Counted from the stretch's first letter, positions 16,681 through 27,951 are shown. The stretch: 64,000 nucleotides of DNA from Enterococcus termitis (GCF_001730305.1 NZ_MIJY01000023.1:301919-365918); one strand, 5' to 3'. The notes: generated by a model not told the origin, from the sequence alone. Numbers and translations: made by a program.

Positions 16681-16789
16681 CTTCGTTCATCATTGTCCCA
16701 ACAAGCTCTGCCAATTCCTAAAAAAAAAATAGCTACCAAAAATCAAACAGCTTTTCCAATGAGAAATTCAAACGAAAGAGGGGGTCATT

Positions 16790-18140
<1,351 letters not shown>

Positions 18141-18143
18141 CCG

Positions 18144-18191
18144 AAAGAACTTGATGCTAATCCTTTAAATGGTGCATCAAGTTCTTTTGGT
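18144..18191 (+). terminator. Terminator after metY
   Basis: AAAGAACTTGATGC pairs perfectly with GCATCAAGTTCTTT, followed by TTGGTTTTC. Confidence 0.8.
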
Positions 18192-18238
18192 TTTCTATCA
18201 GTCAAAATAGAATTCTTAAAAAAATTCTCATAAAACTA

Positions 18239-18267
18239 TTGACTTTCAATAAAAAGTTCTGTATCTT
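18239..18267 (+). promoter_or_regulatory. Probable leu operon promoter
   Basis: TTGACT at 18239-18244 and TATCTT at 18262-18267, 17 bases apart. A TATAGT at 18274 is an alternative -10. It lies 56 bases before the leader-peptide ATG. Confidence 0.45.
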
Positions 18268-18322
18268 TATCACTATAGTTTGAATTATTCAAAAATTCTG
18301 ACAATAAAGGATGTTGAAAATC

Positions 18323-18382
18323 ATGAACAAACAAATCACAACTATTACATTCTTATTATTAGTGAAGGACTCATCACACTGA
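18323..18382 (+). CDS. leuL: Leucine-rich leader peptide of the leu operon
   Basis: A 19-codon frame, MNKQITTITFLLLVKDSSH, with three consecutive TTA leucine codons followed by Val. AAAGGAT lies about 11 bases upstream. The Leu run is followed at once by the pairing segment of the attenuator, the layout expected for ribosome-stalling control by charged tRNA-Leu. Confidence 0.85.
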   Translation: MNKQITTITFLLLVKDSSH

Positions 18383-18490
18383 TCGTAGAAACCAGCTAGC
18401 CGTTAGCTTTTTCCTATCAGAAGTTGAGAGTCCTGTTTTCGCATTGCATGAACGGGATGACAAGCATCCCATATCGTGGGATGCTTTTTT
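18367..18490 (+). promoter_or_regulatory. leu operon transcription attenuator
   Basis: GGACTC (18367-18372), within the leader peptide frame just after the Leu codons, can pair with GAGTCC (18428-18433). GGGATG (18454-18459) can pair with CATCCC (18465-18470) as an antiterminator. The same CATCCC belongs to the terminator GCATCCCA / TGGGATGC with six T (18464-18490). The two structures exclude each other, so stalling at Leu codons should switch the outcome. Confidence 0.82.
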
Positions 18491-18495
18491 ATTGC

Positions 18496-18690
18496 AAATC
18501 ACAGCGACTGCTTGCAGAGCTGATGATGCGCAATACTTGGCGAGAGAATCGAGCGAAGTTTCATTCGTTTAAAGACACAGCGACTGCTTGCAGAGCTGAT
18601 GTCGCGCAATACTTGGCGAACGAAGAGAGCGAAGTTTCATTCGTTTAAAGAAACAGCGATTGTTTACCAAGCAGACATCGCCAAATATCC
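18496..18690 (+). repeat. Divergent three-copy array of the dispersed repeat
   Basis: Units begin about 18500, 18576 and 18652, a period of 76 bases. They carry CACAGCGACTGCTTGCAGAGCTGAT, read in two parts, and CAATACTTGGCGA...GAGCGAAGTTTCATTCGTTTAAAG. They share the ACAGCGACTG and ACTTGGCGA-GAGCGAAGT blocks with the array at 16205 but form a separate subfamily. They lie in the leu leader between the attenuator and leuA. Confidence 0.75.
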
Positions 18691-18753
18691 AACATACAAA
18701 ATGAAAAAATAAAAAATGAAGAATCAACTTACCTAGAAAGGATGTATGAAAAA

Positions 18754-20274
18754 ATGAAAAAAATCCAATTCTTTGATACCACACTAAGGGATGGTGAACA
18801 GACACCGGGAGTAAACTTTAACACAAAAGAGAAAGTCCAAATCGCTAAACAATTGGAAAAATGGGGGATTGATACGATCGAGGCGGGATTTCCGATCGCT
18901 TCAGTTGGTGATTTTGAAGCAGTCAAAGCCATTGCAGAAAATGTCGAAACAATGACAGTTGCAGGTTTAGCCCGTTGTCAAAAAGCAGATATCGATCGCG
19001 CCTATGAAGCACTTCAGCATGCGAAGCATCCACAAATCCATGTATTTCTGGCAACCAGTCCCGTTCATATGGAATACAAGCTGAAGATGACACCAGAGGA
19101 AGTGATTGCTTCGATCAAAGAGCATGTCAGCTACGCAAAAACAAAATTTGAAAAAGTTCAATTTTCACCAGAAGATGCCACTCGAACAGAAAAAAACTTT
19201 CTATTGAAAGCTGTTCAAACAGCGATCGATGCAGGAGCAACAATCATCAATGTGCCAGATACAGTTGGTTATTCAAATCCAACGGAATACGGCGCGTTAT
19301 TCAAATTTTTGATCGATAATATTCAAAGTGAACAGGAAATCATTTTTTCTTCACATTGTCATGACGATCTTGGCATGGCGACAGCCAACGCATTGGCAGC
19401 TATCGAAAATGGTGCTCGTCGTGTAGAAGGAACGGTCAACGGTATCGGAGAACGTGCAGGTAATACAGCTCTTGAAGAGGTCGCCCTTGCTTTGTATATT
19501 AGAAAAGATTTTTACCAGTCAGAAAGCAGTATCACCTTGAATGAAACAAAACGAACTAGCGATCTTGTCAGTCGATTATCGGGTGTTGCGGTTCCTAGAA
19601 ATAAAGCGATCATTGGTGCGAATGCCTATGCACATGAATCGGGGATCCACCAAGATGGTGTACTCAAAAACCCTGATACTTACGAAATCATCACACCTTC
19701 ATTAGTTGGTGTCAACGAAAATTCACTGCCTTTAGGAAAACTATCTGGACGCCATGCATTTGCGGCGAAAATGGAAACCTTAGGCTATCAGCTAAACGAT
19801 GAAGAATTAAAAGATGCCTTCAAACGGTTCAAATCTTTAGCGGACAAAAAGAAACAAGTGACAGAAGATGATCTAATTGCTTTGATGGTCGGTCAATCAC
19901 AAGAGTGTAATGAGACCTATCGTTTAGGATGTGTGCAGCTGCAATATGTTTCTGATGGTAGTCAAGGGGCGATCGTTTCTATCGATACTGGAGAAGAAAC
20001 AAAGACAGAATCAGCAATCGGTTCCGGCAGTATTCAGGCAATTTATAATTCTATCGACAAAATTTTAGGGCAAAAACCAGAGCTTAAAGAATACTATATC
20101 AAGGCTGTTACAGGCGGAGAAGATGCTCAGGCAGAAGTGCATGTAACGTTAGCAGATACTGAAAACAATAGACAATTCAACGGCATCGGCATTGATTTTG
20201 ATGTCTTACAAGCTTCAGCAAAAGCCTATGTTAAAGCCAGTGAACAATTTCAAAAAGAAGTGGGGAAAGCCTAA
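18754..20274 (+). CDS. leuA: 2-isopropylmalate synthase
   Basis: 506-aa first enzyme of leucine synthesis, condensing acetyl-CoA and 2-ketoisovalerate. The catalytic TIM barrel begins [15 protein letters not shown]; metal ligands are in [11 protein letters not shown] near residue 200, and [15 protein letters not shown] follows. The C-terminal leucine-feedback domain is from about residue 385 to the end. I prefer ATG 18754 because AAAGGA is 11 bases upstream; ATG 18742 is one base from the same site. The stop TAA shares its last base with the leuB start. Confidence 0.94.
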   Translation: MKKIQFFDTTLRDGEQTPGVNFNTKEKVQIAKQLEKWGIDTIEAGFPIASVGDFEAVKAIAENVETMTVAGLARCQKADIDRAYEALQHAKHPQIHVFLATSPVHMEYKLKMTPEEVIASIKEHVSYAKTKFEKVQFSPEDATRTEKNFLLKAVQTAIDAGATIINVPDTVGYSNPTEYGALFKFLIDNIQSEQEIIFSSHCHDDLGMATANALAAIENGARRVEGTVNGIGERAGNTALEEVALALYIRKDFYQSESSITLNETKRTSDLVSRLSGVAVPRNKAIIGANAYAHESGIHQDGVLKNPDTYEIITPSLVGVNENSLPLGKLSGRHAFAAKMETLGYQLNDEELKDAFKRFKSLADKKKQVTEDDLIALMVGQSQECNETYRLGCVQLQYVSDGSQGAIVSIDTGEETKTESAIGSGSIQAIYNSIDKILGQKPELKEYYIKAVTGGEDAQAEVHVTLADTENNRQFNGIGIDFDVLQASAKAYVKASEQFQKEVGKA

Positions 20275-21314
20275 TGAGCAGACGAATCGTAGCATTGCCA
20301 GGAGATGGCATCGGAACAGAAATTATGGATAGTGCATTAAATATTTTAGCTGAAATCATGGTACAGGATAATTTAGATTTTGATATCGAACGTTTTGCCT
20401 TTGGCGGAGCTGGGATCGATGAAAAGGGAGATCCGTTGCCGCAAGAAACTTTGGAGGCATGCGAACAAGCAGATGCGATTTTACTCGGTGCGATCGGTGG
20501 TCCAAAATGGGATAACGCGCCTAAACGTCCGGAGCAAGGATTATTAGGTTTAAGAAAAGCATTAGGACTTTTTGCCAATATTCGTCCCATTTCAGTGCCG
20601 GATGCAGTCGTTCATTTGTCTCCGCTAAAAGAAGAAAATGTGCGTGGTGTTGACTTTGTGGTAGTTCGTGAATTGACTGGCGGAATCTATTTCGGTGAAA
20701 AGCAATTAGGTGAAACACAAGCCTCTGATCTTTGTACGTATTCAAAAGCAGAGATTCAGCGTATTATTCGAAAAGCATTCGAAATCGCACAAACTAGAAA
20801 TAAAAAGGTGACCTCTGTAGATAAAGCCAATGTACTAGCAACCAGTAAATTATGGCGTCAAACTGCAGAAGAAGTTGCTAAAGAGTTTCCAGACTGTACT
20901 TTAGAAAATCAATTAGTCGATTCAGCAGCAATGGTCATGATCCAAAAGCCCAAGCAATTTGATGTGATTGTTACAGAAAATCTTTTTGGGGACATTTTAA
21001 GTGATGAAGCCTCTGTTATTCCAGGATCTTTAGGTATGATGCCAAGCGCCAGTCATAGTGAAACAGGACCATCATTATATGAACCGATCCATGGATCAGC
21101 ACCAGATATTGCTAATCAAAACATTGCCAATCCAATGTCGATGATTTTATCTGTGGCAATGATGCTGCGCCAATCTTTTGGGTTAGAGGAGTCAGCGAAA
21201 AAAATCGAAGCTGCCTGTGATTGTGTGATGAATCAAGGGATACTAACCACAGATCTTGGTGGGAAAGCCACAACAACGGAATTTACAGAAGCTGTAATAA
21301 AAGAGCTACATTAA
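20274..21314 (+). CDS. leuB: 3-isopropylmalate dehydrogenase
   Basis: 346-aa NAD-dependent beta-decarboxylating dehydrogenase. ALPGDGIGTEIM is at the start, RPEQGLLGLRKALGLFANIRP is near residue 83 (read in two halves), and the substrate/metal block LFGDILSDEASVIPGSLG is near residue 240. HGSAPDIANQNIANP follows near residue 274. Overlap of one base with leuA means coupled translation. The length is typical. Confidence 0.94.
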   Translation: MSRRIVALPGDGIGTEIMDSALNILAEIMVQDNLDFDIERFAFGGAGIDEKGDPLPQETLEACEQADAILLGAIGGPKWDNAPKRPEQGLLGLRKALGLFANIRPISVPDAVVHLSPLKEENVRGVDFVVVRELTGGIYFGEKQLGETQASDLCTYSKAEIQRIIRKAFEIAQTRNKKVTSVDKANVLATSKLWRQTAEEVAKEFPDCTLENQLVDSAAMVMIQKPKQFDVIVTENLFGDILSDEASVIPGSLGMMPSASHSETGPSLYEPIHGSAPDIANQNIANPMSMILSVAMMLRQSFGLEESAKKIEAACDCVMNQGILTTDLGGKATTTEFTEAVIKELH

Positions 21315-21350
21315 ACAAAAAGAATAAAAGAAAGAGTAGGTGAAGAAACA

Positions 21351-22037
21351 ATGGAACGCAATAAACAGATTCAAACTCACTTTGATCAGGAAGCCCAAGA
21401 ATTTGATGAAATTATTCAAACAATTATTCCTTATTATGATCAAATGATCGAAGCGATAGTCGCAAGTATTCCTTTTGAAACAGACCAATCGATTTCAGTC
21501 ATCGATTTAGGCTGCGGCACAGGTACTGTAGCACATGCTATTCAAGAAGTATACCCAAATGCGACAATCACATGTGTGGATATGAGTGAAGAAATGCTGA
21601 CAATTGCCAAACAAAAATTAAACAACCAAGCAATCTACATTGCCAGCTCATTTGAACATCTAACATTTGAGAAACATTATGACGTAGTTGTTTCTTCACT
21701 TGCTCTTCATCATTTAGAAGATCAAATGGCGCATCAACAATTTTATCACCAAATCTATGATGCTTTAAATCTGAAGGGACTCTTTATCAACGCAGATGTG
21801 ATTCAGGCGTCAAGTGCTGAACTTCAAGACGCATTTATGCAAAAATGGATTTCGTTTATGAATCGAAAAATTACATTAAAAGAAATTCAAGAACGATGGT
21901 TGAAAAGTCATTTTGAAGAAGATCGCCCTCAACCGCTGATGGCAGAATTAAAAACATTAGAAACCGTGGGATTTAAAGCTGTAGATATCGTGTATAAATA
22001 TTATAACTATGCAGTGTATCTAGGAAAAAAATCTTGA
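21351..22037 (+). CDS. Class I SAM-dependent methyltransferase inside the leu operon
   Basis: 228-aa methyltransferase. SAM motif I VIDLGCGTGTVAHAI is near residue 50, motif II acid TCVDMSEEM near 74, and motif IV VVSSLALHHLED near 115. The substrate is unknown. It lies between leuB (36 bases) and leuC (36 bases) on the same strand, so it is made with the leucine enzymes. A role in handling isopropylmalate or its dehydrated by-product is possible, by analogy with trans-aconitate/isopropylmalate methyltransferases. That is inference only. Confidence 0.82.
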   Translation: MERNKQIQTHFDQEAQEFDEIIQTIIPYYDQMIEAIVASIPFETDQSISVIDLGCGTGTVAHAIQEVYPNATITCVDMSEEMLTIAKQKLNNQAIYIASSFEHLTFEKHYDVVVSSLALHHLEDQMAHQQFYHQIYDALNLKGLFINADVIQASSAELQDAFMQKWISFMNRKITLKEIQERWLKSHFEEDRPQPLMAELKTLETVGFKAVDIVYKYYNYAVYLGKKS

Positions 22038-22073
22038 AAGAGAAATCAAAATAAAAAATGGATGTGACTAAAT

Positions 22074-23450
22074 ATGGGAAAAACACTATTTGATAAACTT
22101 TGGGAACAACATGTGGTCAGCGGGAAAGAAGGCGAACCGCAGCTGCTTTATATCAATCTGCATTTGATTCATGAAGTGACTTCACCCCAAGCTTTTGAAG
22201 GCTTAAGAGAAGCAGGACGAAAAGTCCGCCGGCCAGATCGAACATTCGCTACGATGGATCATAATGTACCGACGAAAGATATCTTTAATATCACAGATTT
22301 AGTAGCCAAAAAACAGATCGAAGCACTGCAGAAAAATTGTGATGAGTTTGGTATCACCTTGTGTGATAATGGCAGCGATCGTCAAGGAATCGTTCATATG
22401 GTAGGACCAGAAACTGGTCTGACTCAGCCAGGAAAAACAATCGTTTGCGGAGATTCTCATACAGCCACACATGGTGCCTTTGGTGCGTTGGCGTTTGGGA
22501 TCGGAACTAGTGAAGTGGAGCATGTGTTTGCGACACAATGTATTTGGCAGAATAAACCTAAATCAATGGGTGTGAAAATCACTGGGAAATTGGCAAAAGG
22601 CGTATATGCCAAAGACATTATTTTAGCTTTGATCGCAAAATACGGTGTTGATTTTGGTGTGGGTCATGCGGTTGAATTTTACGGCGAAACGATTGAAAAC
22701 CTAACGATGGAAGAACGAATGACTATCTGTAATATGGCGATCGAAGGTGGGGCTAAAATGGGAATGATGGCGCCAGATGAGAAAACCTTTGAGTATGTTC
22801 GCGGTAGAGAATACGCACCAAAAGATATGGATGCGGCGATCGCAGAATGGAAAAAACTGCCAAGCGATCCTGATGCAACCTATGATATCAATTTGGAATT
22901 GAATGCTGATGAATTGGTTCCATACATTACATGGGGGACAAATCCAGAAATGGGAATTCCGGTGACTGGTACATTCCCTGAAATCAAAGATATGAATGAT
23001 GAACGTGCCTATCACTATATGGATCTACAGCCGGGACAACGACCATCTGATATTGAAATTGGCTATGTCTTTATCGGTTCATGCACGAATGGACGACTAT
23101 CAGATCTAGAAGAAGCCGCTCGAATCGTCAAAGGAAAAAGGGTCAAAGAAGGCATCACAGCAATCGTTGTTCCTGGTTCAAGACCTGTACGAAAAGCAGC
23201 TGAAAAAATCGGATTGGATAAAATTTTTACCGAAGCAGGCTTTGAATGGCGTGAGCCAGGCTGCTCAATGTGTTTAGGAATGAATCCTGACCAAGTTCCT
23301 GCTGGAGTACATTGTGCATCAACTTCCAACCGAAACTTTGAAGGACGCCAAGGAAAAGGTGCAAGAACCCATCTTTGCAGCCCAGCGATGGCTGCAACAG
23401 CAGCGCTTGAAGGAACATTTGTAGATATTCGAAAGGAGCTTGGTGCATAA
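22074..23450 (+). CDS. leuC: 3-isopropylmalate dehydratase large subunit
   Basis: 458-aa aconitase-family subunit holding a [4Fe-4S] cluster. Cluster cysteines lie in [12 protein letters not shown] near residue 336 and in [12 protein letters not shown] near 398-401. [14 protein letters not shown] near residue 123 is the usual active-site loop. With LeuD it isomerises 2- to 3-isopropylmalate. Its stop overlaps the leuD start by one base. Confidence 0.94.
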   Translation: MGKTLFDKLWEQHVVSGKEGEPQLLYINLHLIHEVTSPQAFEGLREAGRKVRRPDRTFATMDHNVPTKDIFNITDLVAKKQIEALQKNCDEFGITLCDNGSDRQGIVHMVGPETGLTQPGKTIVCGDSHTATHGAFGALAFGIGTSEVEHVFATQCIWQNKPKSMGVKITGKLAKGVYAKDIILALIAKYGVDFGVGHAVEFYGETIENLTMEERMTICNMAIEGGAKMGMMAPDEKTFEYVRGREYAPKDMDAAIAEWKKLPSDPDATYDINLELNADELVPYITWGTNPEMGIPVTGTFPEIKDMNDERAYHYMDLQPGQRPSDIEIGYVFIGSCTNGRLSDLEEAARIVKGKRVKEGITAIVVPGSRPVRKAAEKIGLDKIFTEAGFEWREPGCSMCLGMNPDQVPAGVHCASTSNRNFEGRQGKGARTHLCSPAMAATAALEGTFVDIRKELGA

Positions 23451-24037
23451 TGGAGGCATTTACTCAACACACAGGAACAACGGTTCCACTAATGAACGAT
23501 AATATCGATACCGATCAAATCATTCCAAAATCTTTCTTGAAACGAATCGAAAAAACAGGTTTTGGTGAATTCTTATTTGACGAGTGGCGCTATTTGCCGG
23601 ACCGTACACCGAATCCAGAGTTTACTTTAAATGAACCTCAATACAAAGATGCGGCCTTTTTGATTTCTGGCGATAATTTTGGATCAGGTTCCTCGAGGGA
23701 ACATGCGGCGTGGGCATTGGCTGATTACGGTTTTAGAGCAATCATTGCTGGTAGCTTTAGTGACATTTTTTATATGAATGCAACAAAAAATGGCTTATTG
23801 CCAATTGTTTTAAAGCGTGACGAACTAATCGCTCTTTCACAGCTAAAAGCAGACGAAACAATGACGATCGACCTGCCTAACCAACAAGTGATCACACCAA
23901 AAGCAACCTATAGCTTTGAAATTGATAGTACATTGAAACATAAGCTTGTCAATGGACTCGATGATATTGCCATCAGCTTAACTCATGAAGCAGAAATTAC
24001 TGCCTATGAGGAAAAAATCCCTGCATACTGGCAGTGA
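23450..24037 (+). CDS. leuD: 3-isopropylmalate dehydratase small subunit
   Basis: 195-aa swivel-domain partner of Leu[18 protein letters not shown] is at residues 16-32, and [17 protein letters not shown] near residue 70 carries the substrate-binding loop. It is translationally coupled to leuC. The gene order leuA-B-x-C-D-y is unusual only for the two methyltransferase genes. Confidence 0.94.
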   Translation: MEAFTQHTGTTVPLMNDNIDTDQIIPKSFLKRIEKTGFGEFLFDEWRYLPDRTPNPEFTLNEPQYKDAAFLISGDNFGSGSSREHAAWALADYGFRAIIAGSFSDIFYMNATKNGLLPIVLKRDELIALSQLKADETMTIDLPNQQVITPKATYSFEIDSTLKHKLVNGLDDIAISLTHEAEITAYEEKIPAYWQ

Positions 24038-24065
24038 TCATCAGTAAGACGAAGGAGTGAAGTGA

Positions 24066-24812
24066 GTGGAATGGGATGCTCAAACGTACAATACAACCCA
24101 TGATTTCATTTTTAAATATGGGGAAGGGCTATTACAATTATTACCTAAAGCACCGAAAAAAGTACTAGATATCGGCAGTGGTACAGGCGAATTGACGAAG
24201 CAAATCGCTCAATTAGGACACAATGTGACTGGTATCGATCAATCAAGAACAATGATCGAACAGGCGAAACAGAGTTTTCCTGAACTGACCTTTATACAAG
24301 GGGATATTTTAGCTCCTGTCAAAGAAAAAGGGACGTATGAAGTAGTTTTCTCAAATGCGGTTTTTCACTGGATTTCGGACCAAGATCGACTACTCCAACA
24401 TATTCATCAGTTGTTAATTGCCGGTGGTGAATTGATTTGTGAGTTTGGCGCGGTTGGAAATGTTCAGAAAATTAGAGAAGCCTTTCGTGAAGAATTAGCA
24501 AGCTATGATATTGTTTTAGAAGAGCCGTTTTGTTTTACATCTGCGGAAGACTATCGATCATTACTAGAAAAAAATAAGTTTAAGATTGTGGAAATTCTAG
24601 AATATGAGCGGCCGACACCATTAAAAGAGGGAACTGCAGGGTTACGTCAATGGATGGAACAATTCTATCCGAGCGAACTTGGACAACTGACAAAAGAGCA
24701 AAAAGAAAATGTGCTTAACAATTTAGATAATAAACTAAAACCTCTATTATGGAACGAAGATCATTGGGAAGCTGACTACCGCAGATTGAGGATTCACGCG
24801 GTGAAACGATGA
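24066..24812 (+). CDS. Tam-like class I SAM methyltransferase
   Basis: 248-aa methyltransferase resembling trans-aconitate 2-methyltransferase. Motif I VLDIGSGTGELTKQI is near residue 36, followed by NVTGIDQSRTMIEQA, and FSNAVFHWISDQDRL near residue 96 is the Tam-type block. GTG start with AAGGAG 9 bases upstream. It is last in the leu operon, 28 bases after leuD. Tam methylates trans-aconitate, and a yeast relative methylates 3-isopropylmalate, so a link to the LeuCD reaction is plausible but unproven. Confidence 0.82.
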   Translation: MEWDAQTYNTTHDFIFKYGEGLLQLLPKAPKKVLDIGSGTGELTKQIAQLGHNVTGIDQSRTMIEQAKQSFPELTFIQGDILAPVKEKGTYEVVFSNAVFHWISDQDRLLQHIHQLLIAGGELICEFGAVGNVQKIREAFREELASYDIVLEEPFCFTSAEDYRSLLEKNKFKIVEILEYERPTPLKEGTAGLRQWMEQFYPSELGQLTKEQKENVLNNLDNKLKPLLWNEDHWEADYRRLRIHAVKR

Positions 24813-24834
24813 ATGAAAATAAATGATTGGAAGA

Positions 24835-24882
24835 AGAGTGCGGGACAAAACGAAAAAATCAGTTTTGTTTCGCTCTCTTTGT
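24835..24882 (+). terminator. GAGAGCG-family terminator after the leu operon
   Basis: GAG-TGCGGGACAAAAC pairs with GTTTTGTTTCGCTCTC, then TTTG. Same repeat family as 13451-13494. Confidence 0.75.
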
Positions 24883-25016
24883 ATTGCTCGAACCTAATCG
24901 GCTTTTGGCTTACCCTCATTTCGATCCATTTTTAGAATGACAGAAAAAATAAATGTGCTAAACTATCTATAGGCAGTAAAAATAGAAAAAGTTGGAAAGT
25001 CAGGAGTGTTTGGGGA

Positions 25017-26297
25017 ATGAAAAAGAAAACGTTAGTGATCTCTATTGGGGTAGTGGTGTTAATACTTGCAGTAATTGGTGCAATACTGCTCCAAAAACAA
25101 GCAAGCGAAAAGAAAAAAATCACCGCCGCACAAAATGAGGTAAGTACAATTGAAAAAGCCGCAACGAAAGATGGCGATCTATATAAGGAAGTTGCTGTAT
25201 TTTTTGATGAAAACGAAGACTTTTTAAGCAAGGAAATCAAACCAGCAACCATTAAAGAAACGAAGGAAAAGCTATTAAAAAAACAAACAGAAATCGAAAA
25301 GGTAAAGAGCGAAAACGGGAATAAAGTAAAGACTGAAAAAGCAGAAGCGGCGATTCAGGCTTTACAAAAAAAGGTAACCTTAGCAAATGAGAAATTAGAA
25401 ATACAAACGAATACAAATGAGCTATTCAGCTCAAAAGAAGCAGCGATCAAAGGCGATAATGCCAAAAAAGAGCTGCCGATCACCATTGATTTGACAAAAG
25501 AAAAAATCACAAAAGTTACTAATACGATCAAAGAAAACAAAGACCTTAAAGGTAAATGGAAAGAAGCCATCGATTCGCTCCTTAAAAATGCGACTGAACA
25601 GGTAGAGCAAGTCGAAAAAATCAATAAATTACTTAACGAATCCTTTGATGGAAATGTACCAAAAACCACCGTCCAGCAAAGTGAGTATGATACCTTGAAT
25701 CAAGAAATCGAAAAGGTCAAAAACCAAGAACTAAAAGCGGGCTTTACTGCAAAATTGATTCTAATGAAAGCTATGATCGATACCCAAGGACAAATCAATG
25801 CCTTAACACAACAGCAACAAGCCGCTGAACAAGAAGTGAATAAAGCACTGGAAAAAGCCAAAGCAGAAGCAGATAAAGCTGTCGAACAAGCGACAGGAGA
25901 CGATAAAATGCTGCTGGGCTATTCAGATGATCAGATTGAATATGCGCGTGTGTGGTTGACGATGATTGGCGTGAAACCATCGGAACTGCATATTAATAAA
26001 ATTCCAGCAGGTTCACCAATCGACATGTATGATGCAGGAAGTGTCGGCTACCCAACAGATGTGATTTCACTTTCAGGTGCAGCCATGGCAGATGGTTCTG
26101 TGATTTATAGCAGTAATCATAATGGAACGATCACTGTTTATCCTGTACCCAGTCATTGGCAAATGTCAGCAGAAAACGCAAATGATCCAGAAAAAATCAG
26201 AGCACTGACTCAAGGGATTTTGGATCAAGCACGAGTGGTGAGTGTGGATGTAGGAAATCCGCGAGATGTGTTAGATTTGATAAGGGTGCAAAAATAG
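25017..26297 (+). CDS. Membrane-anchored coiled-coil surface protein, unknown function
   Basis: 426 aa. Residues 5-27 form an uncleaved signal anchor, with no lipobox Cys and no LPxTG. Residues 30-300 are Lys/Glu-rich and likely coiled coil, with a Gln/Glu/Ala-rich stretch near 262-300. The last 115 residues look globular (GYSDDQIEYARVWLTM, GYPTDVISLSGAAMADG, GTITVYPVPSHWQM), a C-terminal domain I have seen in exported proteins of lactic bacteria but cannot name. It is monocistronic with a hairpin terminator at 26372. Confidence 0.7.
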   Translation: MKKKTLVISIGVVVLILAVIGAILLQKQASEKKKITAAQNEVSTIEKAATKDGDLYKEVAVFFDENEDFLSKEIKPATIKETKEKLLKKQTEIEKVKSENGNKVKTEKAEAAIQALQKKVTLANEKLEIQTNTNELFSSKEAAIKGDNAKKELPITIDLTKEKITKVTNTIKENKDLKGKWKEAIDSLLKNATEQVEQVEKINKLLNESFDGNVPKTTVQQSEYDTLNQEIEKVKNQELKAGFTAKLILMKAMIDTQGQINALTQQQQAAEQEVNKALEKAKAEADKAVEQATGDDKMLLGYSDDQIEYARVWLTMIGVKPSELHINKIPAGSPIDMYDAGSVGYPTDVISLSGAAMADGSVIYSSNHNGTITVYPVPSHWQMSAENANDPEKIRALTQGILDQARVVSVDVGNPRDVLDLIRVQK

Positions 26298-26371
26298 AAT
26301 AGTTATGGAAATGACATTGGAAAATACTGTTCCATTAGAAACATACGATTTTATCAAACAAAAATAACTTT

Positions 26372-26398
26372 AAGGGGATGGAATTTTCCATCCTCTTT
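26372..26398 (+). terminator. Terminator of the coiled-coil protein gene
   Basis: AAGGGGATGGA pairs with TCCATCCTCTTT. It contains an in-frame ATG for the cupin gene downstream, which argues against that ATG as a start. Confidence 0.7.
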
Positions 26399-26455
26399 AA
26401 TAATAAAGGAAATCAAGCTGTATTTAGATTCCTAGATGAAAGGAATGAAGTAAAC

Positions 26456-26878
26456 ATGTTAACTAATATTATTGAAGTAATGAGTAAGAAAGACTCCATT
26501 TTCACTCAAAAGGAAGATGGAACAACGGTCAATTACTATCTTTTTCCAGAATTTGAAATTCATTTAAATCGTATTCCAGGAGAAACAATTCAAGGCTGGC
26601 ATACGCATACAGACATTGAAGAAATATTGGTCGTTACTGATGGAGAAATCAGAGTTGAAACAGTTGTTGATAGTAAAAAATCGTATAAGGACTGCCAAAA
26701 AGGGGACTTAATCCGTATGAACAACAGTTTACATAGAATTTTGAATCTCCAAAGTAATGAAGCTGCTTTTGCTGTATTTAGATTTGTGCCGCAAGGAATT
26801 GATAACAGTGAGAAAATAAAAAATGATAAACGACCGTATAGTGATAGCGAAATTGAAGCTATTCTGAATAAAAAATAG
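26456..26878 (+). CDS. Small cupin-domain protein
   Basis: 140-aa single cupin barrel. GWHTHTDIEEILVVTDGE near residue 41 has the two His and Glu of cupin motif 1, and GDLIRMNNSLHRILN near 83 holds the motif 2 His. It is probably a metal-binding sugar or ligand-binding protein of unknown reaction. Start ATG 26456 has AAAGGAATG upstream. An ATG at 26378 lies within a terminator hairpin and is rejected. Confidence 0.8.
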   Translation: MLTNIIEVMSKKDSIFTQKEDGTTVNYYLFPEFEIHLNRIPGETIQGWHTHTDIEEILVVTDGEIRVETVVDSKKSYKDCQKGDLIRMNNSLHRILNLQSNEAAFAVFRFVPQGIDNSEKIKNDKRPYSDSEIEAILNKK

Positions 26879-26927
26879 CGAAAACTCTTATTGATAATCA
26901 CAAATCTAACATATCAAATCCGAATAG

Positions 26928-26989
26928 ATGGTGGTAAAAAACGACTCCTTCGGAAATAAGAAGCCGAAAGCTTTTTACCATCCTCTTTT
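26928..26989 (+). terminator. Terminator after the cupin gene
   Basis: GGTAAAAA pairs with TTTTTACC, with an inner CTTCGG/CCGAAAG stem, then TCCTCTTTTA. Confidence 0.75.
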
Positions 26990-27027
26990 ATAACATACGC
27001 AATCTATCTCGCTTTATTTTTTATTTC

Positions 27028-27309
27028 TTAAAATTTTTCAACCTTCCCAGCTTTCACCATCTCCTGCACCAGCTCATCTCCAACCTCCATCAACCGCCGA
27101 TAATCCTCATAAAACGCATGAAACATCTGTCCGCGCGCATAATATTCCTTAATCACTCTTTTCTTATTGATCGGTCCCGTCCGAAACGCAAAAAACTGTT
27201 CCAATATCACTAACGGCTCCTCCCAAGATGCCAACTTTTCCATCAATTCTTTTAATTCAACGATTTCCTGATAAGAAATCGTTTTGACACAAAGCGCGTG
27301 CTTTTCCAT
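27028..27309 (-). CDS. Hypothetical protein (93 aa)
   Basis: Start at 27309 has GGGAG nine bases upstream; the ATG nine bases earlier overlaps the site. The product is soluble and helical (LKELMEKLASWEEPL, YARGQMFHAFYEDYRRLM) with one Cys near residue 6. A hairpin GCAGGAA.../TTCCTGC stands just upstream at about 27342-27370 and may shape the leader. No family recognised; DUF4298-like proteins have a similar size and tone. Confidence 0.65.
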   Translation of the reverse strand: MEKHALCVKTISYQEIVELKELMEKLASWEEPLVILEQFFAFRTGPINKKRVIKEYYARGQMFHAFYEDYRRLMEVGDELVQEMVKAGKVEKF

Positions 27310-27653
27310 TTCGCTCATCTCCCTTTTTTTAGTAAGCAGGAAAAGCCCTAAAAGCTCGTTCCTGCCAGCGTTTCTATTCTTCGTACAACATATGCATTGA
27401 CCAGGGCAAAACCCTTAAAACGACAGTACAAATGACTTTTCAGCCTCGCTGTATTTCTACCGTCTCGGATCAAAAATAAAACAAAAAAAGGTAGTGCAGT
27501 TCTTCGTGCAAACGTCAATGTTCAGCAACTTCCTATCGCATACACCCGAACAACGTTCTCGCAGTCAAAACCCAATACCATCATCAATAAACTAAACCAA
27601 TCCCACAGATTCTTCCAAAAATGACCAAACTATCAGAAAATTTCATAAACATG

Positions 27654-27795
27654 TAGAAATCAAAAGAAAAATTAGGTACAATGAAGAAACTAGCGCCTTG
27701 GCGTTAGAAAATTGGCAACTTGTATAAATGTGCTTCGGATGTTTATACAAGGCTTCATTGTTTGGTTGCCGCCAAATAATGAAGTGCCTTTTTTG
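27654..27795 (+). ncRNA. Structured small RNA gene, copy 1
   Basis: -35-like TAGAAA (27654), 17-base spacer, -10 TACAAT (27677). The transcript from about 27689 would be about 107 nt. It holds CTAGCGCC...CGTTAG, a TTGTATAAA/TTTATACAA hairpin with a CTTCGG-containing loop, and a terminal GGCTTCATT...AATGAAGTGCC stem with six T. Paralogous to the copy at 27952. Confidence 0.65.
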
Positions 27796-27858
27796 TTTTA
27801 TTCAATTGTTTTGACACAAAGTGATTGAATCCTCCTTTCCAAAAGAGTCCAAGGATAG

Positions 27859-27892
27859 AAAAAACGGCATTGAGCAAATGCCCAATACCGTC
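27859..27892 (-). terminator. Minus-strand terminator between the two RNA genes
   Basis: On the minus strand ACGGTATTGGGC pairs with GCTCAATGCCGT and is followed by six T. It could end a transcript started from the minus-strand promoter at 28165-28193, antisense to RNA copy 2. Confidence 0.6.
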
Positions 27893-27951
27893 GACAATAG
27901 ACTAGACATATCGACTAGCAAACTAAATCATACGCAAAGAAAAGAGTGATA

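Noticed and set aside
26378..26456. Upstream start for the cupin gene
   Set aside because: The ATG lies within the GGATGGA/TCCATCC terminator stem and has no ribosome-site spacing; ATG 26456 has AAAGGAATG.
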